Source: Larus michahellis (taxonomy: Eukaryota > Chordata > Aves > Charadriiformes > Laridae). Taken from it: a stretch of 64,000 nucleotides of DNA. The notes under the pieces are model-generated. The model was not told where the DNA came from. It was given only the letters and a program-made list of their open reading frames with translations, and made no database searches. Where the stretch lies: positions 5,642,001 through 5,706,000 of the forward strand of contig NC_133906.1 of NCBI RefSeq assembly GCF_964199755.1, read 5' to 3'. Shown piece by piece: positions 10,981 through 25,900 of the stretch (its first letter is position 1; every line of letters begins with the position of its first letter). A program made the translations under genes and the position numbers.

Positions 10981-13900
10981 ATGAAGATCAAGGATGCCAA
11001 GAAGCCGTGTAAGGCCGCGGGGCGGGGGGGGGCGGCAGCGGGGTCTGTCTCGGCAGGGGGCTCCGAGGGACGGGTTTGGCAGCTGCCTGGGGAGGAGGCT
11101 CTGCTTCGTCCTTACGACCCTGTGAAGCGAGGATTCGGGTGATCTTACAGACCAGTGTTTGCGTTGGAAAGGCTTCTCTTTGAATAGAAAATTATACAGT
11201 CAGGTTTTTGGGGATGGGTACTGTTTTTAATGAAGATGGCCCTTAACCAGTGTACTAAACACCTGCGCAGGCGGCTGCAGTTGCTACAGTTCTATTTTTT
11301 AAGGGCTAATCAACTTTTGACTTTTTTTAGAGGGAATATTTGTTAATATTGGGGTACAAGTCTTTCATTAAAATATGTAGAATGCTCCCCTTTAATAAGC
11401 ACAGCTGTAATAATATTTCTTACTATTTATTGTTTTCTAGTTCCATATTTGTTTTGAAGGGCACAAACATGCTTCAGGCCCAGGTGAATACAAACAAATG
11501 TCTAAAACTGCACTTACTTTTCTGTGGGAAGAGAGAAATGGGTTGAGTAAAGTTAGTGGATGTACAAGCGGTGTTTTCCCAGTATAACAGCCCTGCAAGT
11601 CAACACACCTGTCAAACTTACACAGGTGTACCCTAGCTGAAAGGGGTGTGGGTATTACTCCACGGTTTTTTCTTTGTCATCATGCTTAAAGACTCTTTTT
11701 CAGGGTGAGTTACTATATGGAAAAGATGGCTAGTCCTGAAGAGCTAGGCCTACTGTTAGTCATATGACATGCCTGACTAATGAAGAGCATACAACTAAGG
11801 CACTGTATTGGAAGTGTGTATTTTAAATGTATTCTTTGAGCAGCCCAACAAGAAGAAACTCAACAAATGTATTTGATACAGGAAGTACTAGTGTAGGTCT
11901 AGAAATAGCTATAAACACAGAGTTGCATTTGGCTGTGAAAATACTTTTTGGTGTGTTAAGAAAACCAACCCTCAATATGCATCTTATAGCATGCAATTAG
12001 CCATCACCTCATATTAGCGCCAAGTGTGTGGAATTTGCTGAATTTACTGTTGTCATGTTTTTGACTAGTACAGTTCAGACAACATTTTTTCCCTGGAATA
12101 ATATTTAAGGGATGATATCAAGACTCTCAAACAGTAAGTGGCTGTAAGACATTATAGTGGTTGGTAATTTGGAATGGTGAGAGTATGGCTGCTGCTGCAG
12201 AAACTGCTCGTTTCAGGAGTGTCTCTGCTGTGCCTCAGAGACTTGTTTTCTGTAGTGGTAGACTTAAACCTCATGTTTAAATAATGAAGACAAATGTTAT
12301 CAAGAAGTTTTAAATGCTTAAATGTGCTAAATTTGTAGTTGCACTCTTGAACATGAACTTTGGTGTTGGTTGGTTCACTTTGGTGAACGTGAACAATTGG
12401 ACCTGCATAAGCAGTGGAGGGGAAGAATACAGTGTCACACTACATTGTTTATTTCCTCTTGGCTCTTTAATGTATTTTGAAGCCGGTAGCTTTTTTAAAG
12501 ATAATTGCACTTAATTTCATAGGCAACGAACTTTAGACTCATTCTGCACATCTCTGCTCCTGGTTAGTCACACTGACTGAAATGGGGGAGCGGCTGAATG
12601 TTTGGAGAGGAGCAAACTCACAAAAGCACTGAAGATGGAAAAGTCCATTGATGTTCAGGGATTTGGTGCCCAAATACTGCTGTCGATTTGGCTTATGTGC
12701 TCAAATTGACTTGAAGGCTGAGTTGGGCTCATAATACCACTTTTAGATTGTTTAGTTACAGATTATTTGGCCAAGACAGTTGTAGGCATGTTTCAGTACA
12801 ATTGCTGAGTGGGTATACATTTCTTAGGAAAAGTATTTAATCATCTACCCTGGAGCCAAATTTGATGCAGGGGAAAAATGGTTAGTTGTAAGAGCCTCCA
12901 TAGTGGAATTGAGGAGATTGCTTTAGCCTACTTGTACTTTTATCTGTGATGCTTAGCATCATGAAGGAAAGCACAGTTGCACTAAATGCCATGTCTCTCA
13001 TAAGAGAGGTGAGGGTAAAATGGAGACACCTAACAAGTTCAGAATTTCTGATACGAATGTGCTGCCTAGACATGCTTTGTGTGGTCCTCCCTTTCACATC
13101 ATCACCTGCCTAGTGCTGTTGCTACTTTGTTGTTGTAAAAACTGTGAGAAATGCAGCTGAATTTATGGAACACGGCTTCTGAGATTGACCGTCTTGAAAG
13201 AGGCTAGTAAAGGGCCATTTAGATTTGTTTTGCAGGTGATGGGAGGTGGTAGGCATTTTAAAGGAGGATAATGGAAATGCAAATTAGGAAAACCTTGTAC
13301 AAAGTACTTAGTGTAGCAGTGGAAGCTGGGGAGGTTGTGGAGTCTCCATCCTTGGAGGATTCTTGAAAAACTTCCGAGGTCTTCAAGTCTTGGCTGGACA
13401 AAGCTGTACTTGACCTCATCGAGTGTTGACAACTTTCATGCTAGTGTGACTGAGAGGTTGCACTAGATGACCTCCAGAGGACCCTTCCGACTAGCAGCTG
13501 CGTGATAGCTCTTCTGAGGAAATGCCTGTGCAGAAGAATGGCTGGCAATTGTAAGAGAAACTTCCAAAGGTTATTTGGGGGGTGGAGATGATAAATGTGA
13601 GAGCAAAGAGTCTTGCGGAACCGCTGCTGTGTGAGATCTGCCTAAAGGAAAGAGAGGAGCCGCTCATTCAGAGGAAGCTCTTCATGTTGGTGGGGAAGGT
13701 GAGGCACCCCAGAGTCTTAACTGCGTTTGCATCTGTGTTAGATTATGCCTCTGCCTGCTGTATCTCACTATAATAAAAACACTTATCCCCAAAGAGATTG
13801 CTGCTGAAATGTCAACAAAATTAACAGAATGGGCAAGGAGGGAGAAGATGAAAGCAGTGATGTTTTGTCTTGTATTAGCTTTACATGGTATCCACTTGCA

Positions 13901-16900
13901 GATGTGATAAACCTAATGAAGAGCAGTTACAGTAATTGCAGATTACCACCTGTCGTCCCACTGTAAACGTGGCCTTTCTGTACTGTGATTAGAGGTGGCT
14001 GAGTGGGAAAGCGTGGTGAGTTTACAGAGTTTGATGGAGAAGTTTTCCCATGAGGGAGACAGGAGGATGTGGCAGTGCATGTCAGATACATTTAATTTGT
14101 GTGTTAATTCTGTCCAACCCAAATCTATTTTGAGCTGACTTGGGATATTTGAGCGAAAAACCTTTTACAAAGCTTGTTAAGCAGAGGGACTCTCCAGTAT
14201 CTCAAGATCTGAGGACATTTGATGTGCAGTTTTGCTCTGTAGAGGCTCATAGGCACACATCCATGTAACATGGGTACAGCAAAGGCACTTTGCTGCCTAG
14301 CCACCAGGTTAATCCCACTTGATTTAGCAGTTCAGCAACTTTTTATATGTTTCCTTTTAACTTGTCCCATTGGATGTATGTTAGCTACTTTAGTCTACTA
14401 ACTGATTTAGGTGTTAGAGTTCACCATTAACTTTTACTCTGCAGTATGCAGATGTTTTAGGGAAATAAGCGTAAGGATATATGCATGTACATAGAGGAAA
14501 ATGCATTTGAAGAAACTGCAAGATAGGTGTAGTTTAAGTTTCTGTGTTTATAAGCACTAACTGTGTAATAGGTCAGTAGAACTTTTATATAGTTAATATA
14601 TTTTTCTTGTCAGTAATCAGATAAGAATGGAGTCAAGGTTAGTTTTATTATCAGAGGCTACGTACTGAGATGAATTAGAAGATAAGGTTTGTGCATCAGA
14701 ACTGATAGTACTGCATGCTTTCATAAAGAACTGTTGCAGTGCCAGCAGAAGTAAACTTAAGTTTTCACGTGACTTCATGATCATTTTCCTTTCATGTATT
14801 TTAAGCCAATATAGAATCATGAACTGCAGCACACTTTGGCAATTGTTCCACAAGCTGCATTTGTACTTGAAGTGCAATGGTCTTGTGTCTTAATAATATG
14901 TAAGCTTTCTTACAAAGATGACACCAAATCTGGTAGCCTGTTCTCTGCTGTCACTGACAGCTGTGATTTTTTTAATTATTTTTTTTTATGGTGCAAAGCT
15001 CCCTGCTTGAATTAGGAGGTAGCTACTATTCCTTGAAGGTTAATTCTTGTTAATTTAATGCAGGGTTGACCCGGACTGTTATTTTATCTCACAGTGAGAA
15101 GGAAGTATTTTAAAGGTGTTTGTGTTTCAAATGTATCATTACATTCATAGGAAAGAGCTTACCAGTAATCTGTTTCTTAGTTTTTAAAAGCTAAATACAA
15201 ATAGAGTGTTGAACTGAAGAATCTTATGCTTGACTGAATAAAGGAGAAGTAGTTAAGTCTTTGCATGTGTACTTTTGCAGCTCTGGATCCGAAATATGTG
15301 TACAAAGTCAAAGTACTAGTATGTGGTCTGGGTGGAGAACTTCGAAGGTCCTCTGCTCAGCTGAAGCAGAACCCAAAGAAAAGGAAAACACTTCAACCTT
15401 TGTGCTTGTGTTGGCATGAGAATGACTTTTTACTGTAATTATTTCCATTTGGCATATAAAGACCTTAAATGATAAGATATAAGTAACCTTAAGATTGCTG
15501 CCAGAAACTATGTACACCAGGAGCTTGAGAAGTGAAAACACAAGGGAATGAGGCCTCCCTGTGTAGCACTAAATAATAATTTAAAAACCAACCAACAGCC
15601 ATCAGCATGGCTTTTCTTACTAGGCAGAACTGCTGCATTATTGCTTGACCACAGCAGCTTGTGACTGCACTCTTCCCATGCAGGAAGTGCTTTTCTATGT
15701 TGCAGGAAGCGGTTCTAGGGAATCCTCTTAAACATCATTATTTTTTTCACTCTGAGCAGCTTGCCTTTCAAAGCTATCTTCACAGCATGTATGGAACAAT
15801 CTGTTGCTTTATGGCAAAGGTTCCTGGTTGCTGTGTCTACGTAGGGACCACAGTGGCTCCTAGCAGAGCTGGGGAGTGAAAGAAAATCTGGATTTGGAAT
15901 TAAGGAGGTTGTATTTGTATATATGTATTTGGAATTAAGCAGTATTGTGATACTCCTCTTGATGTCCTAGTGGAGACGGTTCAATTTGGTGTGAAGTATC
16001 ACATTAAACCATATGGGTTTTGACTTCCCAGTTTGTGTTCTACTTTGCATATTTGTCTCTTCTCAGATAATAAGAATACGTATTTTACATATTTTTAAAT
16101 AGAGCCTGGCTTGACTTCCTAAAAGCAGAATGCCTGTTTTTGAAGCACTTTTATGTCACCTGTCCAAGGCAATTGGGCTTTTTCAGTAAAAAGCTCCATT
16201 CTTGCTTTTCTTTTTTTGATTTGCAACTGACCTCTGCAGAGAGGAGCTGAACTTTGAAAAAACAGGGCACTGGATTTGTTTCTGTGAATAGCAGTTAATT
16301 TTTCAGCAAGGAATACTTATGAACTGTGTATCACTTTTTGTAGAGTCTTCCTAGGAATAAGGACAGTTATAAAGAGCAAGAGCTGAGGAAAATCTTCTAA
16401 TGACCAGATCCCCATAGAGCTGCAGAAAAAGCCCAGTCGAAGCTGTGGAATGATGGTTACGGTTGCGCAAGTCCTCAAACGTGGTATCTGCAGAGCTATA
16501 AACTTGGATCAAAGGTTGTGCAATTGGCATTGGTCTCATCCAGGCACCTTTCTTTAACTGTGAGTGCCGTAAGGATCAAGCTGATATCTGAGAATATTTT
16601 TTTCAAAAGATTGTGCTGCTGTCGTCCTGCTCCTAAATCTCTCACACAAAGAAGCATGACCCACACATACGAGTGTAAAAATTCTTTTCGTAAAATCCTT
16701 TCTATATTCCCATCCCAGGGTACACAGCATGCTATTTTTGTCTTGTTCCAAGACAGCTTTCAAATGCAAGACTGCCTCAGAATTAAGTTTTTCATGTATT
16801 TGGGAGACTATACCAACTACAGATGCTGGTATATATGCTGCAGATACCATATGCAGTAGTGAAAACTCTTGTGCTTCAAACATGCCTCAAAAAGTAACAA

Positions 16901-19900
16901 CATCACCTTAAGCAGACTGCTCATATATGAGCTGTAAAGTAACACACAGGTCCCTTTTATGGCATGACTTAAAGTAGACATGTCATCTCCAGCCGTTGCC
17001 ACAATTAGCCTGGCTGCCCTCTGGAGGTGAAGTCTTGTAGGAAACTCAAGCATGCATAGTATGTTTTCTGAGTAGTCCTCCATCGTGAATCTCTCTGTGG
17101 CCTTATTTTAACCCTGCAAATGAAATCACTTTTTCTCAGTAATTCAAAGAGGAACTGGTGTTTTCACATGGGTTCCTGTTTTCTCCATTCCCCCTGCATC
17201 CAGATAGGATGGAGCCAAGATCCACCCAAAGCAAACTGATTTGAAGCCTACAGCGACAGGAGAGTTCACAAAGCTTCCATGTTGTGTCCACATACAATTA
17301 CATTCTAACTCTGTAGAACCTGTGTATTTCTAATCTTTAAAGGTAGCTCAAGCATGGATAAATCTTGTATCCTTGCAGTCTCAAAATCACAGCTACAGTT
17401 CAGCTGACTGTGCTCTTGCCATATATACACATGTATGTGTGTGTGTATATCCCCTTCTGTGTTTGGAAAAATAAATGGCTTTAATTTTTCTGGCTAGACC
17501 TGTATGTAAATCAACCAAGAGTGGCTTACATATACAAGAATCCTTGTGTAATATCTTCTTCTGGGCTGCTGGTTTAAGGAGTAAGTTAACCGTACGTGGG
17601 CCCAGTTGCTTGCCAGAACTCCTCCACCTTGCAAATGAAACTTGAGCAATGTACTTACCAACCAACTCTTGACAAATGTTCAATAGAAAAATGTGCAACT
17701 TCTTGGGGTTTGTCGCAGAGGTGAAAAATGACCTATTTCTTCAGCCTCAAAATCCTTAAATTCCTATTACAATCATTCAGTTAACCCAGAAAATGGACAT
17801 TGTATGGCATGATCCCATTTTTCAGCATAAATATGTTCTCATTTGAATTACGGAATTAACTTCCTTACAGTTCAACTGTTCTTGTTTTTTACTTGGTGTA
17901 CAAGGCTCATAAAGCTTAAGATTTTTATAGAGTTCTGACTAATGCTATATTTGCAAAAGCCTTTTGGATCATTTAATGTGGGATGCAGTGGATCTTCTGA
18001 CAAACAGGCATGACTTGCACCAAATCTTCCTTAAGCTCATTGCTTGGACTATTCAGCTGTTTCCCCCTCCCTCTTGTTGTGGAAGACTAGATCCTGGTTA
18101 TTTAGTAGGCCCACTGAGCAGGAAGAATCCCAAGAATTTTAGGTGGAACTTGGCTTGCTGTGTTCTGGGCTGGATTGACTCCTACAGACACTTTCTGGTC
18201 TGCTGGGTGAATCAACTTCCCTTCTTTGGTTTTGGTCTTGTGACATTGTTTACAGCGAAAGGGTGAAACTTATTTGGATCGCTTAATAAACCATCAGTTA
18301 ATTGTGGTCAAACGGTAAGATGACAAATTTTCTTCTGTCCAGAGTTGCAGTGCAAAGAAGTCATGTATGCAGTTGTAAAGGCAATTCACATGTGACCTTA
18401 TGCTCAGTCTTATGCTTAGATCTCAGCTTCATAGAACAGTTACCAGGCTTATAGAACTTCTTTATTCCCACTTGGAGCTAGATTTTACTCACAGAATTTA
18501 TCCTTGTATTTAAATTTTGTTTTTCAAGATGAGTAAGGTTATTGACTCAATATTTCTTGTTAATATCTGACAATATTCTTCAGACATCCATTCCTGAAAC
18601 TTGAGGAAACTTTTAAGCTTCTTTTCTTAACTTTTGCACTCATGTTATAAATGAACTGGCACGCAGCCATCCTTGACTAAATACATTAAAATATTTTGGT
18701 AGGCCATTCTTTTCAAGGATAGATCCCACTGGTGATGTAAGTCCGACATAATAACATCTTACTCATGATGAACATGTTAACATCTTTTCACTTTTTTTCC
18801 TGAGTTTCATGCTTCTATAATATATGAATTGTATCTGAAGAAATAAATTTAAACTCTACAGAATATTTAAAAAACCAAAAACAAACCAAAAAAAATCAAA
18901 GCAAACAACCCAGCAAGTGATAGTGTCAGTCGGGGAAATAAGAACACAAGCTTCCCAGCTGGATGTTCAGGATCTTTCTTAAACTTACAAATTAAGTTTT
19001 AAACACTGTTTCTGGAAGATGACAATGGGGGAAGCCTCAGGTGAAGCGGTTGACTTTGCTGTAAAGTTGCTGAGTATCTCTCTTGCCACATGCAGTTAGG
19101 AAGATTTATTGATACAGGTATGTTCAAATCATGGTCCCAGATGACATAAACCACAGAATCCCTGTTAGGAATTCCAGTCACCCCACAAAAGTGACAAAGA
19201 CAAAATACTCGGGGTTTAGCATTGTTGTTTTGTAGTACAGAAATTCCCCCTTCCTACCCAAGGTACAAAAAAAGAAAAATGGAACCCAGATTCAATAATA
19301 ATAATAATTTTCTATCTTGCGTATGCATCTTAGTAGTACCTTTTGTTAGCCCTTTGTAACTTCAACGGGTATATGAACAGCTCTCTTCAGGTCCATAAAT
19401 TGGGCATCTTAACTGTGTCAATTCTTAAAATGCGTGCAAATAAATTAATGCTTCCCTCTCAAACAAAACATGTTACGTGACCAAAAGGTAACTGTTAGAG
19501 GAGGAATACCTGTCCTGCAGCTCTTGTCAGCCATAATGTGTAACCTGCTTTCTCACGAGTGTGCATTGCAGTCTTTGTGCTAAACTGTCAAAACTATTCT
19601 TTTAGGAGTGAAGGTTACTGTAATCCTGTGTTCTCAAAAAAAAAAAAGTTGAATTTTGTTGATGAGTTGGTGTGAAAGATACAGTGTATTTTGGGGAGTT
19701 CTTACTTGGGCTTTCTGAGCACATGTGACAGCATTTAAATGTGTAAATACAGTTGCTCATTTTTTCCATTCCTGTAACCAGAGGGATATTTAAGATCACG
19801 TAATGGAAATGAGTACTAATTCTTTGTTCCTGTGAGAATTTTTGTTAACATCTGCCTTGTTGAAAGGTGTAGCATTGGTTTAGTCTTAAGTTGTTACATG

Positions 19901-22900
19901 TGTTGCTTTTGCTTTTTAATAAAACTAATCAATCAATTCTTGTATCTTCACAGCTTTCCCATGGTTTGGCATGGACATTGGGGGAACTTTGGTGAAACTT
20001 GCATATTTTGAACCTATTGATATCACTGCAGAGGAGGAGCAGGAAGAAGTTGAAAGCTTGAAGAGCATTCGCAAATACCTGACTTCCAATGTAGCCTATG
20101 GATCCACTGGCATTCGAGATGTCCACCTTGAGCTGAAAGACTTAACGATTTTTGCTCGAAGAGGAAACTTGCACTTTATTCGATTCCCAACTCATGATTT
20201 GCCTACTTTTATCCAAATGGGAAGAAATAAAAACTTTTCCACACTACATACGGTGCTCTGTGCCACTGGTGGTGGCGCTTACAAGTTTGAAGAAGACTTT
20301 CGCACAGTAGGTAGCCTATCTGTCCTCGTACCGAAGCTGATGCTAAAAGCGTTGCTGGTGATGGGTTAAAATAAGCAGTGTTTTGAAAAACTATGGAATG
20401 CTCAAAGATTATTAATTATTAATTTGTTTTTCAGTCTTAAGTATGGTAATCTAGAAATGCGCTTTCTGACATCATCATAATAAACATGAAAGTCTAATGC
20501 TAACAGCCAATTAGAAACTTACATTAATGCAGTGAAATGCAGGACACCTTTGTGGAAGTTAGCCACTTTCTAATCTGTGTTTTCTCTGATTGGAAATGTG
20601 CTTAAATTGCAGAGGTGCTTGAGTCATTTTGGATTTTCTTTCCTAAGCAGTCTTTGATGATAGGTTTTCAATGTTTGTGGGTGGGATTATCCTCATTAAT
20701 TTAGTCCAGTGCATTGTTTAGAGACCTGTGACAAAACATGTATCTCAAAACCAGTCTTTTTTCAGCTGCGGAGTGGTTTGGGGTTTTCCTGAGGTCTTTT
20801 GCCTCCTCCCTTGACAATTGAAATTGATCATTTGTTTAGATGCAGTTTCTGTCTGAAGATAGTTGTTACTGAGAATCTCATCACAGTATCCAGTGTGCAC
20901 ATGTCCTAGCTTTAAAGTGGCTGCAGACCTCTTGTGCTCCTCGAAACAAGAAGACTTTCAATAGCACAAAATGTTTTGTTTCAAAAGTCTGCTTGTATTT
21001 CCATTCCTGTGCCAGTCTTGCGTTGAGCTGGTACAGCTCTTTGTGGAGTAGGGTCACAATTTCTACAGCAGAACTAATTCATTACCTAAAACCCCACAGA
21101 AATATTTTATGTTGGAACAGTTCCCTGATCTGCTCAGCAATGAAGCTTTACAGTTGTGCCATGGCAAAAAAAGCTGAAGGGGCCTGGGGGAGGAGGTGGG
21201 GACTGGCAGTGCTGTGATCTGGTACTGATGTCAGTGTGCAGTCCAACCTCATCCTCAACTTCGTAATCGGACTGCAGGCTGCTTTCGAAGTGTGAGCTCA
21301 TCTGATTGAGACAGACTGTCTGGGTGTTTTTCCTCTTGGATTAGCTGCCTAATTGAACACTCTAACTGTTGGAACTCTGTGCTGTGGTAAGGGAGAGAGG
21401 GTGATCACTCTTGTTGTGGAAGCCCGGAGTTAAATAGGATTAAGAATAGTGTGAAATTACAGCCTTCCTGTAATCCACAACACCTGTTAAATTGTCTTTG
21501 TGCTTTATGAGAGAACAGCAAATGTCATGTGCGAAACTGAGGAAGAACTGTAATGAGCCTAAAGTCCCATGGAGTTTCTGACCTGTGGTTTTCTCATGAT
21601 CTTTGAAGTGTTAATAAAGTTGCAGGGATACTTAGTATGATGCCACTGAGGCTTTATCTTAGGTTTTTATCTGCTGACATCTTAAAAATTACTGTTTGAC
21701 TTGGAAGATGGGTGAGGAAACCCACAAACCTTGAAAAGATGTGCAGGTGTGTGAGTTTCACCAAGGTGACACTCAGTGGGGCTTCTCGGTGACCTCTTTT
21801 TCATTTAGATTGATGAAAAATCTTGCTGGGTTATAAATACCTGCTTTGTGCTTACCAAAGCAGATGTTCATACTGCCTGTCTATTCTTGATTCAAGTCTG
21901 AGGTCTAGATTTACAGTCAGAGTAACTTCTAATTGATATACTCAGAGTTTACCTCAGAAAAAGGTAAATTACTGTTCTTTGTTAGCTTTATAGTGGGATT
22001 GAAGTTCCTGAATTAGTCGCCTGAGATAGCTTCTTAAAGTTAGGCAGTACAAATATACTGATAAATTTGTAGCATGTTTAAGCAATGTTAAAACATGTTG
22101 ACACTGGCTTTTTTCTTTTTTAACACAGATTGGAAACCTCCAGCTGCACAAACTGGATGAGCTTGACTGCCTTGTCAAAGGCTTATTGTATATAGACTCT
22201 GTCAGCTTCAATGGCCAGGCAGAGTGCTATTATTTTGAAAATGCCTCAGATCCTGAGAGATGCCAAAAGATGCCTTTTAACCTGGATGATCCATACCCGT
22301 TGCTGGTTGTTAACATTGGTTCGGGAGTCAGTATTTTATCAGTCCATTCCAAAGACAACTATAAAAGAGTAACTGGAACAAGGTAACTTAAAAACCTAAG
22401 TTGAGGTTGTTACTCTGTGGAACGATGCGCCTTCTGTTTGCAAAGTGGCTCCTCTCCCTGATTTCCCTCACCTATCCCTTCCCTCACTCTGTAGCATGGA
22501 AAAGTATTTTATCTTTAATTTGCAGCTGCGTTCATTGAAGCCCTTCGCCGTAGTTCAGTTACTGAGAAGATTTAGCCAGTATCTCCTTTATCAAACACAG
22601 AGTGCTAGAAGTGTTCCGTAGTGAGTGTTTTATAGGTTTTTGTCTTAACTTCAGATAATATGTCCAATGAACTTGTGTTTCTCTTGCTCCACATGTTATA
22701 CAGACAACAACCAAGGATGTCGTCATGCCAGAGTCAGTGGCATGATGTGGGTATTTAGGGAGTTTTAGTCTCTGATTAAGTCTTCCAGCTTACGTTTTGA
22801 GAATGTATAACTATTTATTAGCTCTTACTGTATGGTTAGCTTCTTCTAAATGACTTGTATAAATGTTAACTTGATAGCTGTTTGTGTAGTGAACCTCGAG

Positions 22901-25900
22901 CGAGAAAGCAGACAGCTTGATGTCTTAAGTTGAAGGGCTTTATCTGGTCAAATTTTTCATCAGACATAAGAATCTTTGGTGTGAGGAAATACTATTTAAA
23001 AGCAACTAGTTTTCTTTCTTAGTCTAGGTGGAGGGACCTTTCTTGGTTTATGCAGTTTGTTGACGGGCTGTGAAAGTTTTGAAGAAGCTCTGGAAATGGC
23101 ATCCAAAGGAGACAGTACGCATGCTGACAAGCTGGTTCGAGATATTTATGGAGGAGACTATGAAAGATTTGGCTTGCCAGGATGGGCTGTAGCATCTAGG
23201 TAAGCAAGAGATCTTTTTGATGGTTGTATTGCTAGTTTGGGGGGCTTCAAACACAAGACTTAAACTATTATTGCAGAGGAAACTATTTTTTGCAAACTTC
23301 CATTGTAGTCAAGTTATGTTTTCATACTAAAAGTATATTTACTCAGTTTTCCTGAAGATTAAAGGCCACATGCAACTGCAGATGCCTCCGAGCTGGGTAT
23401 TTGAAGAAACCTCATGTGGTATGTCATATACAGCTTTACATGAGTCAGAGGGAATGTGAGGTGATTACAGGAGTGGCAATAACGAAGTGCAGAGGAAAAC
23501 CAAAGCAGATTACTTCTTGACTTTCTAGAATCTTTTAGTAGGGACACTGTCTACAGGGAAGGTGAGTGGAAGAAGACATTTTTGTTGCTCTTACAGTAGT
23601 ATCTCTTCATTTATTTTTTTTTTAAAGACTCTGCTTTTAATTGATACATGGCTGTCCGTACGGGCACCTGGCATAATGTTTTAACTACTTTTCTCACTTA
23701 CGAAAGGTGTTGAACATAAACAGTTTGCACCATGAGAACGAATGTGTTTTTCTGACAGTTACAGAGGATTTTTGTCATAGCTGCAAGTTTTATTTCCATT
23801 GTGGAAGATTATTGGTGATACTATAGCTTCTCTACCCTTAAGAAATGTACGAAGAATAAACTTTGGGAGTGAAACTAATATGCATGTAAGAGACTTCATT
23901 AAATCTTTGCTCGTATTCAGTAGTAAGAGGTCTTAATTCATGGTAACTTAATTCTTCTTCCTCTGAGAAGGGAGTCCAAGCTGAGGGAGGCCAGCTGAGT
24001 CCAAGCCTTTTCAGAGAGCGTATGCTGAGAGGTTTTAATATGTGCAAACTTTACAATTCTAGTCAATACATCTTAACTGTTTGTGTATATAGATACTTTT
24101 TGTTCTCATTTACTTTTTAAGATCCTTAGGATCTTTAATGAATGTTTGAGTTTTAGAATAATCAGCCTTATGTCTCTTCTAACTGACTTTGATATGGTAC
24201 AGAGTCTGTAGCGGTAAAATACCATGTGTAGATATGGATTCTTGTCTTATTTCTTCTTTTTTGTATAATTTGTAAGAAAATATCTACTGTGTATTGTAAT
24301 GGAAATGTCCTTCTAATCTAGAATTCTTTATTTATACAACCTAAATAGCAGTCTGTCAGCTGTTTATTTTCTGCAAGCATGAGAAGTTGGAGGATTGACC
24401 AGTCAGACTTAGGCATTGACTTAACTTACAGTGACTAGGTTTGCAGAGTAGTCTTGCCTAAGACTAAGACTACTTTTCGCTGTGTATGTGTCTTCATGAA
24501 AGTCAACTATCTGAACAAAAATATTTTGTTGGTGGTCGTTATTGTAATAAGATGGACTGTTTGCTGTGAAGGAGTAAATACACACATCGTACTATCAGTT
24601 GTCAAATTGCTGTGTTTAATACAGACTTAAAAAGGGAGCACCATAAGAACAAACATGAGACTTAAGTTCTGTTATAGCATAAAAATCACTTCTGAAATTA
24701 CTTCGAATGCATATGAATCACTCCGTACTTAATGGAAATTTTTCCTGTTACAGTTTTGGGAATATGATCTACAAAGAGAAGAGAGAGTCTGTTAGTAAAG
24801 AAGATCTTGCAAGAGCCATATTGGTCACCATCACCAATAATATTGGGTCTATTGCCCGGATGTGTGCCGTAAATGAGGTAAAAACATCTGACAAGGAAAT
24901 GATCTGTCTATAGGTCTATTACTTGGTTTCAGATTAAATGACTGCTGAAATGATGTATCATTTTAAACCTTTTAGTATGTTCTCAAATGAAATGAAGAAA
25001 TTCATGTAGTATTAAAGAATTGGTTCAGAATATTTTGACTGTCTTTGGAGAAGTGGGACAAGGAGATATCTTTGCCAATGGGGCAGTAACCTGAAGAGGA
25101 GGTCTTCACGCTAGCTTTGTTAGGGAATGGAGCCCAAAGCCCGCAGATAAGCGAGGGAGCAGGGGAGCACAGGATGTTGTGACGAAAGGACTTCAAGTCC
25201 CCTTGTGAAAAGAGGATGATTGTGGGCCCAACTTAAGTCTCTGTACACAAAGACACGCAGCATGGGATACAAGAGGACCTGTAAGTCCTGGTTCTCATGA
25301 GGGACTATCCCAACCTCTATTGGAAGCGTTAACATGGCAGATCACAAGCAATCCATACTTCTCAGTCTGCTGTGGACAATTTTCTGACACAAGTACTAGG
25401 CAGGCTGACCAAGCAAGCATGGTGCTGGGCCTGCTCTTCACGAGTGAAGAACAGGTCAGGAATTTCAGTGGCAGCCTTGAAATAGTAGAGTTTAAGGTCC
25501 TGAGAAAAATGAAGAAAGCAAGTAGCAGAACGGAGACTCTAGATGGACTTGAGTAGAACAGGATTCTGGTTTGGGGGGGGGATTTAGGAAGCAAGATCTT
25601 GTGGGAGATTTGGCTCCTTATGCCATTAGGACAGAGTAGCTTGTTGATCTTCCAGAACAGCATGCTCATGGCAAAAGCAGAAGGGTGGGGTACAGACTGG
25701 CTAGGGAGAAGCATTGCAGAGGAGAGGTGGGTGCTGGCAGAGAAGTTGAACTGCACATGAATCAGCAGTGTACATGTGCAGTGATGAAGGCTGACCTTGT
25801 ACTGAGATACATTAACAAGGACATAGCAGGTCAGAGGCGGTGATACTTCGGGCATGACATTTTTCCCTTCCTCCCCAACCACCATCATCACCAAAACAGC

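Larger units (their letters stand above)
10050..11060 (+). promoter_or_regulatory. PANK3: CpG-island promoter and 5' leader of PANK3
   Basis: This kilobase is very GC- and CpG-rich and ends just inside intron 1. Visible elements in order are GC-box clusters near 10255-10285, an inverted CCAAT box (GATTGGCT, 10299-10306), a GC box near 10322-10330, a ZNF143-like site (10340-10358), a CRE-like half site with GC box (about 10399-10416) and a YY1-type GCCGCCATCTTG (10468-10479). No TATA box is seen. YY1 sites often sit just downstream of the start in TATA-less promoters, so transcription probably begins near 10.43-10.48 kb. That would give a leader of about 500 bases with two short upstream ORFs. 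The exact start is inferred. Confidence 0.85.

Noticed and set aside
16518-16883. Overlapping + and minus frames of about 110 codons in PANK3 intron 1
   Set aside because: Neither has a known domain, the sequence is ordinary intron composition, and no splice or poly(A) context supports a nested gene.
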